Shown here: positions 19,387 to 32,024 of the stretch, one piece after another
Position numbering within the stretch: the stretch's first letter is position 1
Layout of the letters: each line of letters opens with the position of its first letter
Origin: Symsagittifera roscoffensis
Lineage: Eukaryota; Xenacoelomorpha; Acoela; Convolutidae
Direction of reading: 5' to 3'
Length of the DNA stretch: 64,000 nucleotides
Assembly (NCBI RefSeq): GCF_963678635.1
Contig: NC_087066.1
Span: forward strand, 18,533,275 to 18,597,274
Notes under the pieces: model-generated
Told to the model about the DNA's origin: nothing
The model's input: the letters and a program-made list of their open reading frames with translations, nothing else
Database searches by the model: none
Program-made: the position numbers and the translations under genes

Positions 19387-22300
19387 TTTCTACAATTTTT
19401 TAATCAAAAGTCGATAACAATTTGGCGTCTCATTTAATTGCAAAACTACATCATCACTGTAAAATTGCACTATTCAAAGGCCTAATATAGTTTTCTTTGG
19501 TTCGCCTAATGTTTCTCTTAGGTTGGTTTAACTTTCCTCAATTTTTTTTTTCAATTAAATATGTATGTCCGGTCTTTGCATTTACCTTTTCTTATCTGCA
19601 TGCAGTTGAAAAAAGTGACTGATTGTTTGTGCTTTTTTCTTTCTCTGTCCTTTTCTCTAGATAAATTCCAATTTTTTTGAAAAGTTTACACGTAATCAAT
19701 TTATATGATCCAAAGGGTTTCGTTGCCTTGAGCTCACTGAAAAATGTTTCAACTGCGATCATTTTTTGTATATTTTTGGGAATCACAGATCGTCAATCTG
19801 GCCAAATTTGGGGCAATTAGCATGATAAATAAGGTATTATCTGTCTTAGAAATCTCTTAAAAGTGACTCGAAGCTTGATATTTAGTATATATAAACAAAG
19901 TTTTGCTATATGAGAAATATATAAATTTAGTTATTGTTCTGACCATTTGAAAAATGGGGAGGAACTTTGTATTTGGGTGTTTTTTCGAGCAAATAAAGCA
20001 AACGAGCAGGCTAATAAAAGCTAATTAATCCTAAATTAGGACCTTAAAAGTTAATCTTAAGCAAGTAAACTTGTTTTTGTAATCATTAAGCTTTATTTTG
20101 AGAACAAATAATTTCAAAAAAAAATCAAAAAATTTCGGCAGAAAACTTTGAAAAAAAAAGTTTTTAATTTTATTTTCTTGTTAATTTTCTTCTAAAAATT
20201 TGGTCGAATTTTCCAAAATTACTATGACCGTCAAATATGCCTACAGTATATTTTTACGTCAGATCCGTTTCTCACATCAAGCAGAAAAAGTTACAATAAT
20301 TTGGAAAAAAATCTTTTCAAATGGTAGTTTTCTAAATACCATGGTCGGAACATTTTGCGCTATTTGCACAGTAACGGGCTATCCTTGTTTACATAGCGTA
20401 TAATGAGATGATTAGAAAATCTCAAACATCATTTTTCATCGTTTTTGGAAAGTTTTATCAGTTTTTCTGTAAAACGAGCCCTACTCAACAAAAAAGATCT
20501 TTCAAAACAACCGGAACTATTCAAGTTTTACCTTGATCCAAGCAATTTTGTTGGATGTTTTTATCTAGTAAATGGCTATTTTATCATCACTTGTGTGAAA
20601 AACGAGTAGTTTTTTCCAAAAAACAAAAGGAAAGCTGTTTTTTGAGCTTGAATATATCCAGTTAGTACTGGCTCTATTTTTTTCATTTTTTCACTTAATC
20701 CATACTAATTTCTTGGGCGCTTTGCCGTGAAATAAAATGCAAATTGCCATCCGCGAGGTCTATCAAGGTTTATGAGCTGAAAATCGTAAATTCTTTGGCA
20801 ATTAAATTGAAAATGTGATTTTGTTGGACAAAATGGAGATACTTGAAACACACATACTCATTTTGATCGAGACAAGTGGAGCAAACTAGAATTTATTCAA
20901 GAAAAAGAGAAAAAAATTCCAAACTGCATGGAGTCGTGTGGAAGAAATTTTTTTTGAGTTGAAAAAATCTGACATACAAAGTGTTGGTCGAAACAGTTCT
21001 AGCATATCAAAACATGGCCGAGGGTTTCAAACAAGAAGTCAAGCTCCTCTTTGCGTGTATCACGTCTTGTTAAATTTTGTAGGTTTTTAAACCAATTTAT
21101 CTGCCAGTTTTTTGTTGGAATCAGTTGAAGTAATTCTGTGAATTTGAAAAAACTGATACTAAGAAATTGGACTTTTTGTTTAAACTTTCCTTTCTGTATG
21201 CATTCAAAAAAGTGTATTTTTGTAATGTAAAAGATGTTTCGCCGTAATCATTTTTCGTAAAGTTATGAGAATATAAAGATCGTCAACATAGAATATCAAC
21301 ATTGATGAGTTTGTCCTGATATGAGCAGCATTATTGAGTTTTGCATCTGATATTTGGATTATGTGAAAACCAGTCTTTTTTTCTAAGAAACAGAGTCTCC
21401 TACGGAAACAACTCAACAGTTCGTGTTATGAAAGAGCTCAAACTGGCTCTTTACCACCACTTTCCACCACATTTAAGTTTCAGTTTTCATAACTGTTTTC
21501 CCGTTGTCATATGTACCCAAAGCATAAAAGGGCAGAATTGGTAGGTTTATTTCCAAGTAATGGAAAAGTTTTTGGATAAGCTTACAAAAGAAATCGCCAT
21601 CAAACCTTAAGATGTAAAATCTACACTGGTAAAAACACATTCCAATGACATTCAATTTTACCATTAACGTGTCAAAATCAAACGCTTGATTCAAATGTCT
21701 GATCTATATTGCTTTTGCAGTCTTGGTTTCAGATTTTTTAATCTTGAGTTTGTACGAGCTGATTTGGGTTAAATGTCACTGAAAATCGAATGGATTCCGG
21801 CATTGTTCCAATTAATTCCATGCACTTTCTTTCGCATCTGTTTTCTAGCTAAGAAGTTGAGTCTTCGCGTTTTTGAGGCTACAGTAAAAAATTATTGAAA
21901 GGCAAGTCAAGCAAAAATCAAAGTCGAATTTAAAAGTCAAGCAATCAAAATCTTGAAAGCTGAATCAAAAATAAATTAAAAAAACAGATCATTGAATAAA
22001 TATAACCAAAAGAAGACACATTGCGTTTCGTTTCTAACTAACTACAGGGTTTCTTATCTCTTATAGTTTTTTAAATTGCTGTGTTCAAGACACTTCAATC
22101 CAAGTTCACCAACTGTTAAAAAATATCTTATCTAGACCAAAGGAAACTTTTTTGTGAGTCCTTTGTAAGCGTGCACTCAACTTCATGTAGACTTAATTAC
22201 CAGTTCCAAATGGATTTGAATGAATTCAGCTTCCATTGATGGACATCAACTGGATATTATTGACTCAGCTATTGTCAATATGATTGCTTGTGTTGTATTC

Positions 22301-22592
22301 TTCGTTTTAATGTCACGTTTTGTAGTCTTCGTTGTTGTAGTCTTCTGAATTCCTTCAACAAAATCATAGCTCTAGTTATGGATTATAATTTTGGTTTCAA
22401 AATATTAAAGTATCGTGGCTTGTCTGTAATCAGAAATTTAATTATCGAATTTCTCGGGTTACTTCTTGCTTTAAGTGCATGATTCACTCAGTTTCTTCAG
22501 TGTTTCTCGCCAGCAATGATGACTCAACTTATGATGACTTGATTAGTCATGGTACTAACAGCAGGTATCGCAGTTCTTGGCGAGACTCAGTT
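19387..22592. other. Non-coding DNA of duplication copy 2
   Basis: Paralogous to 8140-11019 and 12395-13361. No gene recognised. Open frames do not correspond between the copies. The 8682 signal-peptide frame is destroyed here (19953-19985). A roughly 115-bp A-rich insert with repeated gtcaagcaa-like words lies at about 21875-21990 and is absent from copy 1. Confidence 0.6.
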
Positions 22593-23818
22593 CTACTGCA
22601 AGCACCAACCCCGAACACGGAACATGACTACACCTATCCACAACTGGATGCTGGTGAGTGTCGCGCTGTTTCTCCTACGAGTGACAAACTCGTAGTCATT
22701 TCCCATGTTCGGGGCGTAATCTTGCTTCGGCTGGGGAGGCGGTGGAGGGGGCGGTGGCACGGGAGCGGTTCCGTTTAGTATTTGCCACGAGTCTACGTGG
22801 CAAATACTCATAAACAACTGACGAGCATTGGTCACTGAGGAAGACTCACTAGCAATCATGAAATTTCGCACGCAAACTGCACAATTTTTTTTCATCTGAT
22901 CACCAGCGCATTCAGCGCAATTTCCAGGCACTGCTCCACACTTGCATAGTTGACTGCAGTTGTGTTTGGAGCTTTTCGGGTCGAACAGTTCTCTATCTTG
23001 GCCCGTGAGGTCTTGTCCATTCAGCGTTTTGATATTGGGAGAGAGGCAACGCTCATCAATGTTCCACACGTCCACCGTCAAACTCAAAGTGTGCGATGAA
23101 TCCATGTTCATTTCTTGCATAAAATTTGTTGGCAGCGTCATATTGTGCGCTCTCGATATCGAGATATTTCCGATCCTTTGGCAAAACTTCAGAAAGCCAT
23201 CTGGCACAACATTTGACTCAGTATCAGACCATATAATACTAAGTTCAACATTTTTGAGGAAAAGGAAGCGATTAAATGTCAAAAACTCCTCGTGAGGTCC
23301 ACGTACAACTAAACTTGGAAAAATTTGTCCGATCCAAGGATTTTTCTGGTTTCCCAGAAGCATTGATGTGCTTTTCATGCTATATAATTGCAACTCGTTC
23401 TCGACGGTGAAAACTTTTGGATCCAGAAACATGACCGCGTTAATTCTGAACAAAATTTTGCCAACACTCGCCGAAGAAAAATATTTTCTTTCGATCGACA
23501 AGCGGTCATTTTCCTTAAAGACAAGGTAATGGAAGGTAACTGTATTGGTTGAATTAAACCGTATTGTTTTGAGTGTAGTATTCATAATTTGGATCTCCAT
23601 GTCTGCTCCTTGTGTCAGGACATGGGTCATATCAACCCTATCCACTCGCAAATCCTGCACAAGCATAAGATTGCCGTCGTTTGAACAGTGTTCTACCAAT
23701 CTAAATCCAAGAGTGTCCGGCCTTTTGCAAAGGCAGGTACCACAAATATTGGAGGAGCTGCGGTCTTTCTTTTCAACTGATCCAATAGGTGCATCAGTTG
23801 TTAGCCAATAAGGAAAAG
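22593..23818 (-). CDS. Large exon of a secreted Cys-rich protein (copy 2)
   Basis: Nearly identical to 13362-14587. The same acceptor precedes it, the frame is intact, the cysteines are the same, and the proline run is extended to eight. Only a handful of residues differ (for example CGPVP to CGAVP). The promoter-side flank continues past 24502, where a tatata element occurs that copy 1 lost through the duplication breakpoint. As for copy 1, the start exon is unknown. Near-identity of the non-coding flank as well suggests gene conversion rather than selection on protein sequence. Confidence 0.6.
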
Positions 23819-25299
23819 CTGAAACAATAAAATCTGACGTAATATCAAAATTATGTGTCGGTTTGTCTGTTTATCTTTTTCCTTCTGACAATTTTCTGCA
23901 TTTTTCTGCTATTTAAGTATTTGAAAAGATTTAAATAAGTGAATGGTTTTATTGTCAATTTTGTCGAATTTGTACAAAAATTGGCAGAGAACCTAATTAG
24001 GCTTTTTCAAATTTATTTGTTTTTCCTATTTAAATCAGTCTTCTGTTCATTTTTTTCTTCCAGTTCCGCTCTCTGGCCCTTTTGCTGGAACTAAACTATA
24101 ATACACCTGGCCTATTCAGCAAACATAGCCAATCGAAGATCGGAAAAAGAATAATGAACGCAAGTTAACAAAAAACCCTAACTTTGTTGAAAAATAAATA
24201 TTTCGAATCTCAAAAAAACATAGCCAATTGAAGATCGGAAAAGAGTAATGAGCGCAAGTAACAAACAGAACACTGACTTTCTTGAATTCAAAGAAAAAAC
24301 AGATGCCTTTAAGCTCGTTGAGTTTCTAGAAAATGTTATGATTGGCGCTTTTTTGATAACATGAACCCAACTAGAGAAAACTGGATCAATAGCTAAACGT
24401 TTTTCTTCCGCTGGGAATCTAAAAATCAAATTCCACTCTTGAAACTAGAAATGGTTCACGTTTTTTTCGTGCCAATACCACGTTTGAGTTTGGAGAGTGC
24501 TATATACGTCACTCTCGCAGAAGAAATTCATCTGAACTCTAAAAGAGCATATATGCCTAAGTGCATTCATTGATGCATCAATATATATGAATGCATATCT
24601 GTTGTTATTACATACCTTTATGCAAATTTTTAGATTTTTTACTTAGGAAAAACGAAAAAAAAAACAGCAAAACCAATATAAGAGTCTTCACTACGTTCAT
24701 TACTGTTTAAAATATATTTTACAAATTATCAACAAGGATGTTTGCATGTGGTCGAGGCTGATTTTTTGTTATCAAAAGTAGGCAAACCAATTCATAACAA
24801 CCTACACTTCATAAAAACTTCAATTTTTTGACTAAGTCGTTGGTCTTATAAAGATAAGCATGAAAAACAAATCTATGTGCCAATTGTCATTAGAATAGTG
24901 CCGAGAAAATAGGTTACATATAAGCAAAAAAACTTTGGGCAATCTCGAGTTGTTACAACTTTTAAGAATACTTTGTTGAAGAATCTATTTAAAACAAGAG
25001 TTTTTTCGAAAAAAATTGAAACATAAAAGTAAACTCTGTGCTGTGCACTGCCGTATTTGACCAAATTTAGTTGTTTTGATCTGTAGCGTTTCACTGTGAT
25101 TGAAACTGAAACCATAGAGAATGTATCCCGATGTTTCGCCAGTTGGAACCAGTTTGTGGGTTACAAGAGTTTTATTTTATGCTTTGATATTTACCAACGT
25201 AAAATTTTAATGACTACTCAATCATGATCTATTAGTAAAATTTACCATAAGTTGTAAAGCTGTAACTATTCATAATTCCAGCCACAAAGATTAAAAGGA
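23819..25299. other. Flank of the copy-2 Cys-rich exon and start of an element-like repeat
   Basis: The minus-strand 83-codon frame at 24178-24429 matches that of copy 1. From 24503 the sequence is shared only with the third copy (27716 onward). At 25143 a stretch starting ttggaaccagt begins; it resembles 7609 onward and 28345 onward and leads directly into the decayed accessory-gene relative. I see no other gene. Confidence 0.45.
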
Positions 25300-26250
25300 A
25301 ACACACATCTAAACATCCGCCCTCTACATCCAGACTCTTCCGAAGCCATCATCATAGACATACAAACACGCACGAGCTTTTACTTGTTAACATCCTATTT
25401 TTTCCCAGAAAAATCTTATGATAACCAAGACCACCAAAGCGACAAGATTCATATGTTGATCACTACACACTCATCCTTACAACCCCTTGGTTTTTTCTAT
25501 GACTTCACTAATCGACTCAGTGCACCACTTCAAAACTCAGATGAAGATGATTTATATATTACAGCTACTCACCAGCTCACTGATGCCAGGCAACTAAAAG
25601 TTTTTACCAGACTTGGCTCGCTACAAATTCTCAGCCGTTACCTTGCACGCAAGTTTAACCACTTCCCCATTGCTCGCTACGACTACACTGACCATACCGA
25701 CCCTGTAGTCGCAAAGCTCATAACAAAATCGTAAACTCACAACTAACAGAAAAATTTTTTCATTAAAACTGACTATCTTTTTGATTTGCAATGTATTAAT
25801 AAAAAAAATTGACTATGTCCTTAAGCATGCACTAAAAAACACCAACTATCATTCACGTTTTCACACCCAAAGAACCAGATATTAATTGCTCACAAGAAGA
25901 AATAATGAAAACAAAACCCATTTGCACATTTTTGCGCCTTACTAATGAATTTCCCATAGAAGAATTCCGTTCCCTTATCATCCCACATATATACCTCAAA
26001 GCTGTTGAAACCTCTTTTTTTAAAAAAATTGGCTTGAAATTCAACTATAAACTTTTAAATTTAATTCAAAAAACTCACCATGACTTTATCGTTGCCCGGA
26101 AGAGTTAATGATAATTTAGTCACTTGAGCTTCTTTGCGACTCCTACGCCTTCAAAAAGCATGTTCGCAGAGCTTCTAATGCACTCACTTACCAAAGAAAA
26201 TCTTAAATCTTTTTTTTTCAAAGAAATTTTCCCGAAATCGACTTCATGTT
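25300..26250 (+). pseudogene. Decayed relative of the accessory gene at 2719-4703
   Basis: Two open stretches (25384-25734 and 25905-26108) and the sequence between and after them align with the C-terminal domain of the accessory frame. FFYDFTNRLSAPL matches SYYHFTNPLCLPL, KNFFIKTDYLF matches EKFFIKTPYIF, and SLIIPH followed by NYKLLNLIQKT matches PFLIPH followed by NHKLYNLIQNT. Similarity continues weakly to about 26250 near the end of the gene. There are several stops and frameshifts, and a stretch of about 60 residues in the middle is missing. No glycoprotein relic precedes it. I do not recognise the function; the value of this copy is that it shows which residues were conserved. Confidence 0.7.
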
Positions 26251-26332
26251 AGTAAGCAATTGTTGTTTACTAAATAAGTACCTACAATTAATTACTCACC
26301 GTTTTACAGTGAAAAAGATCATTCCTTTAGTT

Positions 26333-27024
26333 TTATTTTTCTTCAATGTTTTCTAATCCTTCCTTTCTAATATTTCCGATCCTTTGGCAAAACTTCAGAA
26401 AGCCATCTGGCACAACATTTGACTCAGTATCAGACCATATTATACTAAGTTCAACATTTTTGAGGAAAAGGAAGCGATTAAATGTCAAAAACTCCTCGTG
26501 AGGTCCACGTACAACTAAACTTGGAAAAATTTGTCCGATCCAAGGATTTTTCTGGTTTCCCAGAAGCATTGATGTGCTTTTCATGCCTAATAATTGCAAC
26601 TCGTTCTCGACGGTGAAAACTTTTGGATCCAGAAACATGACCGCGTTAATTCTGAACAAAATTTTGCCAACACGCGCCGAAGAAAAATATTTTCTTTCGA
26701 TCGACAAGCGGTCATTTTCCTTAAAGACAAGGTAATGGAAGGTAACTGTATTGGTTGAATTAAACCGTATTGTTTTGAGTGTAGTATTCATAATTTGGAT
26801 CTCCATGTCTGCTCCTTGTGTCAGGACATGGGTCATATCAACCCTATCCACTCGCAAATCCTGCACAAGCATAAGATTGCCGTCGTTTGAACAGTGTTCT
26901 ACCAATCTAAATCCAAGAGTGTCCGGCCTTTTGCAAAGGCAGGTACCACAAATATTGGAGGAGCTGCGGTCTTTCTTTTCAACTGATCCAATAGGTGCAT
27001 CAGTTGTTAGCCAATAAGGAAAAG
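26333..27024 (-). pseudogene. Cys-rich protein exon, 3'-truncated (copy 3)
   Basis: Begins at the same acceptor as copies 1 and 2 (27025 side) and is nearly identical for about 220 codons. The tandem-duplication breakpoint at about 26368 then replaces the rest with an unrelated 11-codon tail and a stop. The C-terminal Cys cluster and proline run are missing. Its upstream flank (27058 onward) is clearly more diverged from copy 2 than the exon is. Confidence 0.75.
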
Positions 27025-28980
27025 CTGAAACAATAAAATCTGACGTAATATCAAAATTAGGTGTAGGTTTGTCTGTTTATCTTTTTTCTTCTGAAAATTT
27101 TCTGCCTTTTTCTACTATTTAAGTATTTGAAAAGGTTTAACTAAGTGAATGGTTTTATTGTCGTTTTTGTAAAAACTTTACAAAAGATGGCACAGAACCT
27201 GATTAGGCTTTTTCATTTTTTTTTTGTTTTTTCCTTCTGAAAGCAGCCTTCTGTTCAATTTTCTTTCTTCCAGTTCCGCTCTCTGGCCATTTTGCTTGAA
27301 CTAAACTATAATACACCCGGCCTATTCAGCAAACATAGCCAATCGAAAATTGAAAAAAGAATAATGAACGCAAGTTAACAAAAAACCCTATTTTTGTTGA
27401 AAAAAAAAACTATTTCGAATTTCATAAAAACATAGCCAATTGAAGATCGGAAAAGAAAAAGGAACGCAAGTAACATACAGAACCTTGACTTTCTTGAATT
27501 CAAAGAAAAAATAGACGCCTTTGAGTTCTTTGAGTTTCTAGAAAATGTTATGAGTGGCGCTTTTTTGATAACATGAACCCAACTAGAAAAAACTGGATCA
27601 ATAGCTAAACGTTTTTCTTCCGCTGGGAATCTAAAAATCAAATTCCACTCTTGAAACTAGAAATTGTTCACGTTTTTTTCGTGCCAATACCACGTTTGAG
27701 TTTGGAGAGTGCTATATACGTCACTCTCGCAGAAGAAGATCATCTGAACTCTAAAAGTGCATGTATGCCTAAGTGCATTCACTGATGCATCAATATATAT
27801 GAATGCATATCTGTTGTTATTACATACTTTTATGCACTTTTTTAGACTTTTTACTTAAGAAAAACAAAAAAACAGCAAAACCAATATAGGAGTTTTTACT
27901 GCGTTCATTACTATTTAAAATATATTTTACAAAGCATCAACAAGGGTTTGCATATTGGTCGAAGCTGATTTTTTGATATCAAAAATAGGCAAAACAATTC
28001 ATAAAAACCTACACTTCATAAAAACTTCAGTTTTTTTACTAAGTCGATGTTCTTACAAAGATAAGCATGAAAAGCAAATCTATGTGCCAATTGTCATTAG
28101 AATAAGGCAGATAAAATAGGTTACATATAAGCAAAAAAACTTTGGGCAATCTCGAGTTGTTACAACTTCTAAGAATACTTTGTTGAAGAATCTATATAAA
28201 ACAAGAACTCTTTCGAAAAAAATTTAAACATAAAAGTAAACACTGTGCACTGCCCTATTTGACCAATTTTAGTTGTTTTGAACTGTAGCGTTTCACTGTG
28301 ATTGAAACTGAAACGATAGAAAATGTATCCCGATGTTTCGCCGGTTGGAACCAGTTTGTGGGTTACAAGAGTTTTTTTTATGCTTTGATATTTACCAACG
28401 TAAAATTTTGATGACTATTCAATCATGATCCATTAGTATGACTTACCATAAATTGTAAAGCTGTAACTATTCATAATTCCAGCCACAGAGATTAAAATGA
28501 AATACACATCTAAACATCCGCCCCTCTACATCCAGACACTTCCGAAGCCATCATCAGAGACATACAAACACGCACGAGCTTTTACTTGTTAACTTCTTAA
28601 TTTTTACCAGAAAAATCTTATGATAACCATGGCCATTAAAGCGACAAGATTCCTATGTTGATCACTACACACTCATCCTTACCAATCCTTTCAATTCAAT
28701 TCAAAAAACTCACCATGAATTTATCGTTAGCCTAGAAGAGTTCATGATAATCTACTCACTTGAGCTTCTTTGGGACTCCTATACAATAAAAAAGCCTGTT
28801 CGCAGAGCTTCTAGTGCGCTGACTTAACAAAGAAAATTTTTTTTCGGAGAAGTTTTTCCGAAATCGACTTTATGTTAGTATGCAATTGTTGTTTACTGAA
28901 TAAGTACTTACAATTTATTACTCACCGTTTTACAATAAAGTAGATCATTCCTTTAATTTAATTTTTCATCAAATGTTTTT
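26368..28980. repeat. Tandem duplicate of 23163-26365 (third copy)
   Basis: The order is the same as in copy 2: truncated Cys-rich exon, flank with an 88-codon minus frame (27375-27641), tatata region, element-like repeat from 28345 and accessory-gene remnant. A deletion of about 580 bp relative to copy 2 joins catccttac (28680) to ttcaattc. Confidence 0.85.
28500..28900 (+). pseudogene. Highly decayed remnant of the accessory gene (third copy)
   Basis: Starts as at 25290 (cagccacagagattaaaa). After the internal deletion, only the segment matching LIQKTHHDFIV and the 3' end remains. Without the less damaged copy at 25.3-26.3 kb it would not be recognisable. Confidence 0.6.
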
Positions 28981-30401
28981 TTCTAAAAATCAAAAAATCA
29001 AGTCGTAATTACAATTAAATTTTCAATTCTTGTCAAAAAATGCCAATTGAATGCAGTAATCTCTAAACGAACAGTAAAATTGTAGCCAAGCAATTGATTT
29101 TTAATTGTAATTTAATGAAGTTGTCCTACAATGTAATAAATTAAAAAATGATTGAAAAGTAAAGATAAAGCTAACGTTTTTTCTGCACATTTTTTTGTGA
29201 CTCGACCCTGAAACTGCCAATTTTCAGTTAAACTGTTTAACTTTTGACAATTTAGCGAATACATTGATGCTAATAAATGAATTCCAAGCTTCAAAAAATA
29301 ACTGGTAACAAATTTGATGCGTGAATTGGTTTCTTGATAGATTGAAGTTTTAATTTTTTTAAAAGTCAATTGAAATACATTCAAACGAAACTGCATGGAC
29401 TCTTCAACTTTTCATTGGAGCGAATGTATAAGTATTCAAAAAAAATTGTTTTTCGACCAACCAGAAAATTTTTACCCAGTTCTCGTTTTTACCTCAACAT
29501 GTTTTTTTATCTGCCCTATTTCTCTCTACGTTTTTTTTTCAGTTCTCTTTCATCGCTTCGGCTTTAGTTTTTCCAGAAATTATTGTCCAAACTTGTCAAT
29601 TGCTCTGCCCCGGTAAAATTTACACTGAGGAAGATATAGTATCTTAATCTCCTTGGGTCTGATTTTTTTGTATGATTTTTTGTCTTTTCCAGAAATTTTT
29701 TTTGAAAAGTTTGTTCAATTTACTAATATTTGGTTACTTTTTTTGTAATTTTATCTATTCTATCAGTAGTTTTTTCAATTGAAGGACTACAACATCTATA
29801 TTTCATCATCATTCTCCGTCTTTCTCATCGAAATGTTAGTTGCTAAGTTGCTTTTCATAATAAATCAAGGAATTTTTAAGAAATACAATACATAAACAAA
29901 CAAACAATTCACTGTATCTTATAGTTGCAAAATTCATGCAAAAATTTACACTCACAATTAAAAAAAGTACTTTCCTTAAAATTACTTAAGAAATTCAAAG
30001 CATGCGCATCATGGACATTATTCAAAATCTTCTGCAAGAAGTTAAACTAGAGAAATGCTAAATAGTTTGCGTAAAATCCACAATTATCAGTTTTTTTAGC
30101 TTTCGAGGACTCATTCGTCGATATTTTTGTCAAAAAGAAGCATGTTGATCTCTTTCTACTTCAACAAAAGAATAATCAAAATAGTAACTTTTGTCCAGTC
30201 GAGCAATCAAGATCTAATGGTTTCCTCTATTATTGTTTGGGGCTGAGTAAACAACTGTAAAACTTTATCAGTAAGGTAAGATCCCATGTACTTGAACCTG
30301 AGCTCAGGAATTCTTTCAACAATGTGCAGAAGTGAGAAATGTTGCAATTGTAAGCTGATTAATGAAAGAAAAAAAAAGAAAGGTTAATGACTCATACACA
30401 T
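28981..30401. other. Unique AT-rich DNA, no gene recognised
   Basis: Contains only short open frames with low-complexity Phe/Lys/Leu content on both strands. I see no repeat shared with the rest of the window and no RNA gene. Confidence 0.5.
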
Positions 30402-30614
30402 TCAGGTATTGAAACAAATTTTCCATACCCAAGTTTTATGTAGAGGACAAAAATTCATCAATTCTGTTTTACAGTCTAGTTTGAATAAATGTTTCATGTT
30501 TTCAACTAAACAGCATTCATCCTCTATTTTTAGCTCTGACGAAAAAAAACAAGTAGATAGTACAGAGACAATAACGATGAGACAATGAACCCAAAAAGAT
30601 TTCAATATTTTCAT
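30402..30614 (-). CDS. Possible small secreted Cys-containing peptide
   Basis: The ATG at 30612-30614 starts a 70-residue frame. It has an N-terminal hydrophobic signal (MKILKSFWVHCLIVIVSVLS) and a predicted mature part of about 45 residues with five cysteines (ECC, DC, FC, IC). An acceptor-like tttgcag lies a few bases upstream, so it could be an exon. It lies directly downstream of the capsid-protein relic on the same strand. I do not recognise the peptide, and a chance frame cannot be excluded. Confidence 0.3.
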   Translation of the reverse strand: MKILKSFWVHCLIVIVSVLSTCFFSSELKIEDECCLVENMKHLFKLDCKTELMNFCPLHKTWVWKICFNT

Positions 30615-30639
30615 AGGAACCTGCAAACTCGAAAAGTTA

Positions 30640-31960
30640 AACATTTTACCGACTAATCTGAATTAATCAACTCAAAAGTTTGATATTCTTTCTCCCAAGA
30701 CTATCACTTCAGTTACTTGCTCCAAAGGAAATTGGAAAAACATTTCTAAACTCAAGCTTTTTTCACTAAGTTTTGGATAATGCAACTGTTAAGCTGCATC
30801 CTGTAGTGAAGTCAAGTCAAAAACTAGAAAAAAAATTTAGAAAAAAGTCCATAGGCAGAGCGGGGAATCTTCGTTCAGATACGTTGCTTTCATTTTTGGG
30901 CGACAAGGAGAAGTTTTATCTAATGAATTATTTGGTCTTTCTCTCCGATTAATTCTAAGCTCTTTCAAATGAAAATGTTGATAGTTGAAGGGTTTTTCGT
31001 AAAAATCCCACAACAGTTGAATTGGTATTCAATGCAACAGCTATTTTTCTGATTGGAGCATTATTGAAGACGCTTTCCTGAGTGAACTGATTTTGACAAG
31101 ATGGAATGATAAATGTACTTGCTATAGTTTCCATGTAATTGTATTCAGCAGGTTCTCCTTCCAGTTTCGATTTCAAGTATTGATGATTAGGTTCAGCAGC
31201 TAAAATTCTTCTAGTGAACAGCGAACATACAAAAATTTTCAGACTAGTAATTCGATTATAAGACAGCATGTAAAAAGTAGATCTAGCTCGAATTACTTTA
31301 TTTCGAGTTTTAGTTTTCCGTAGTAAGTACGCAAGTCAATGGTAAGCCTGCCATCAAGTGAAAAAGTTATCCTTGAACCTAAAGAGTTTGCTTCGAGTGA
31401 GCGGATACATATCAAAAGCTTCCGGAATTTCTTCAAAACTGTTTCCGTGACAAGCAAGTTTTCCTAAATTACTCACTGCCGACGAGTTGAATTCGTTCGA
31501 TATTTTTGCTTTCTGAAGATATTATCCATTTGCGTTGTAAACCATTGTATTGTTAAGATAAACTTCACAATTGGAGAATAGAGAGTGTAATAGATTGCTT
31601 ACATAACTTGAGTACGTTTGTCGTTCCTCATCTAAATCATCATCTGGTTTTGCCTTTTGTTCTGCTTTGAATAATTGAAGCTTTAAGTTGAGAAAGGTAT
31701 CACGCGTACTCAAATAAAGATTACGATCTGTGTCAAATTTGAAGACTGTGCCGCTTTCATCTAGAGAAGTACTGGGAATTACTTTTTGTGTTTAAGATGA
31801 AATAACTGTTTCCAAAACTGGGACTTTATCGAAAAAATACAAAAAAGATTTTGTAAAATCTCTGTATTGAAAATGAAAACCTTGATTTATACTCATTTTA
31901 ATATACAATTTTAATTCTCCAATTCTACAATTTTTTTTATACAATTTTAAATCTCCATAT
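30640..31960 (-). pseudogene. Capsid-type protein relic of a Polinton/adintovirus-like element (F54H12.2-like)
   Basis: The minus strand reads a protein in several frames that I recognise as the widespread F54H12.2-like family, which I believe to be the major capsid protein of Polinton/adintovirus-like elements. From the N-terminal side: FDKVPVLETVISS (about 31800-31840); LNLKLQLFKAEQ then SNCEVYLNNTMVYNANG (31522-31713); SNEFNSSAVSN and EEIPEAFDMYP (about 31390-31490); ILAAEPNHQYLKSKL, YNYMETIAS and FNNAPIRKIAVALNTNS (30955-31269). C-terminal pieces such as FQFPLEQVTEVIVLG (about 30690-30735) follow. Stops and at least four frame changes break it. The order of parts is conserved, so this is a nearly full-length dead copy. 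It diverges from the polymerase relic on the other strand, as in intact elements. Confidence 0.75.
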
Positions 31961-32024
31961 TTTCTACGTGCCATGTACTTTTTTTAAAATTTTGGTGTAA
32001 GTTGAATCTCCCATTTTTTTTCGA

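Larger units (their letters stand above)
16455..24502. repeat. Segmental duplication, copy 2
   Basis: Second copy of the block described for 6238-15272, in the same orientation. It keeps both trypsin-like exons, because its left end extends past the copy-1 breakpoint. It carries a LINE insertion at about 17928-19386 and a small insert at about 21875-21990, and it lacks the two copy-1-specific segments. Confidence 0.9.
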
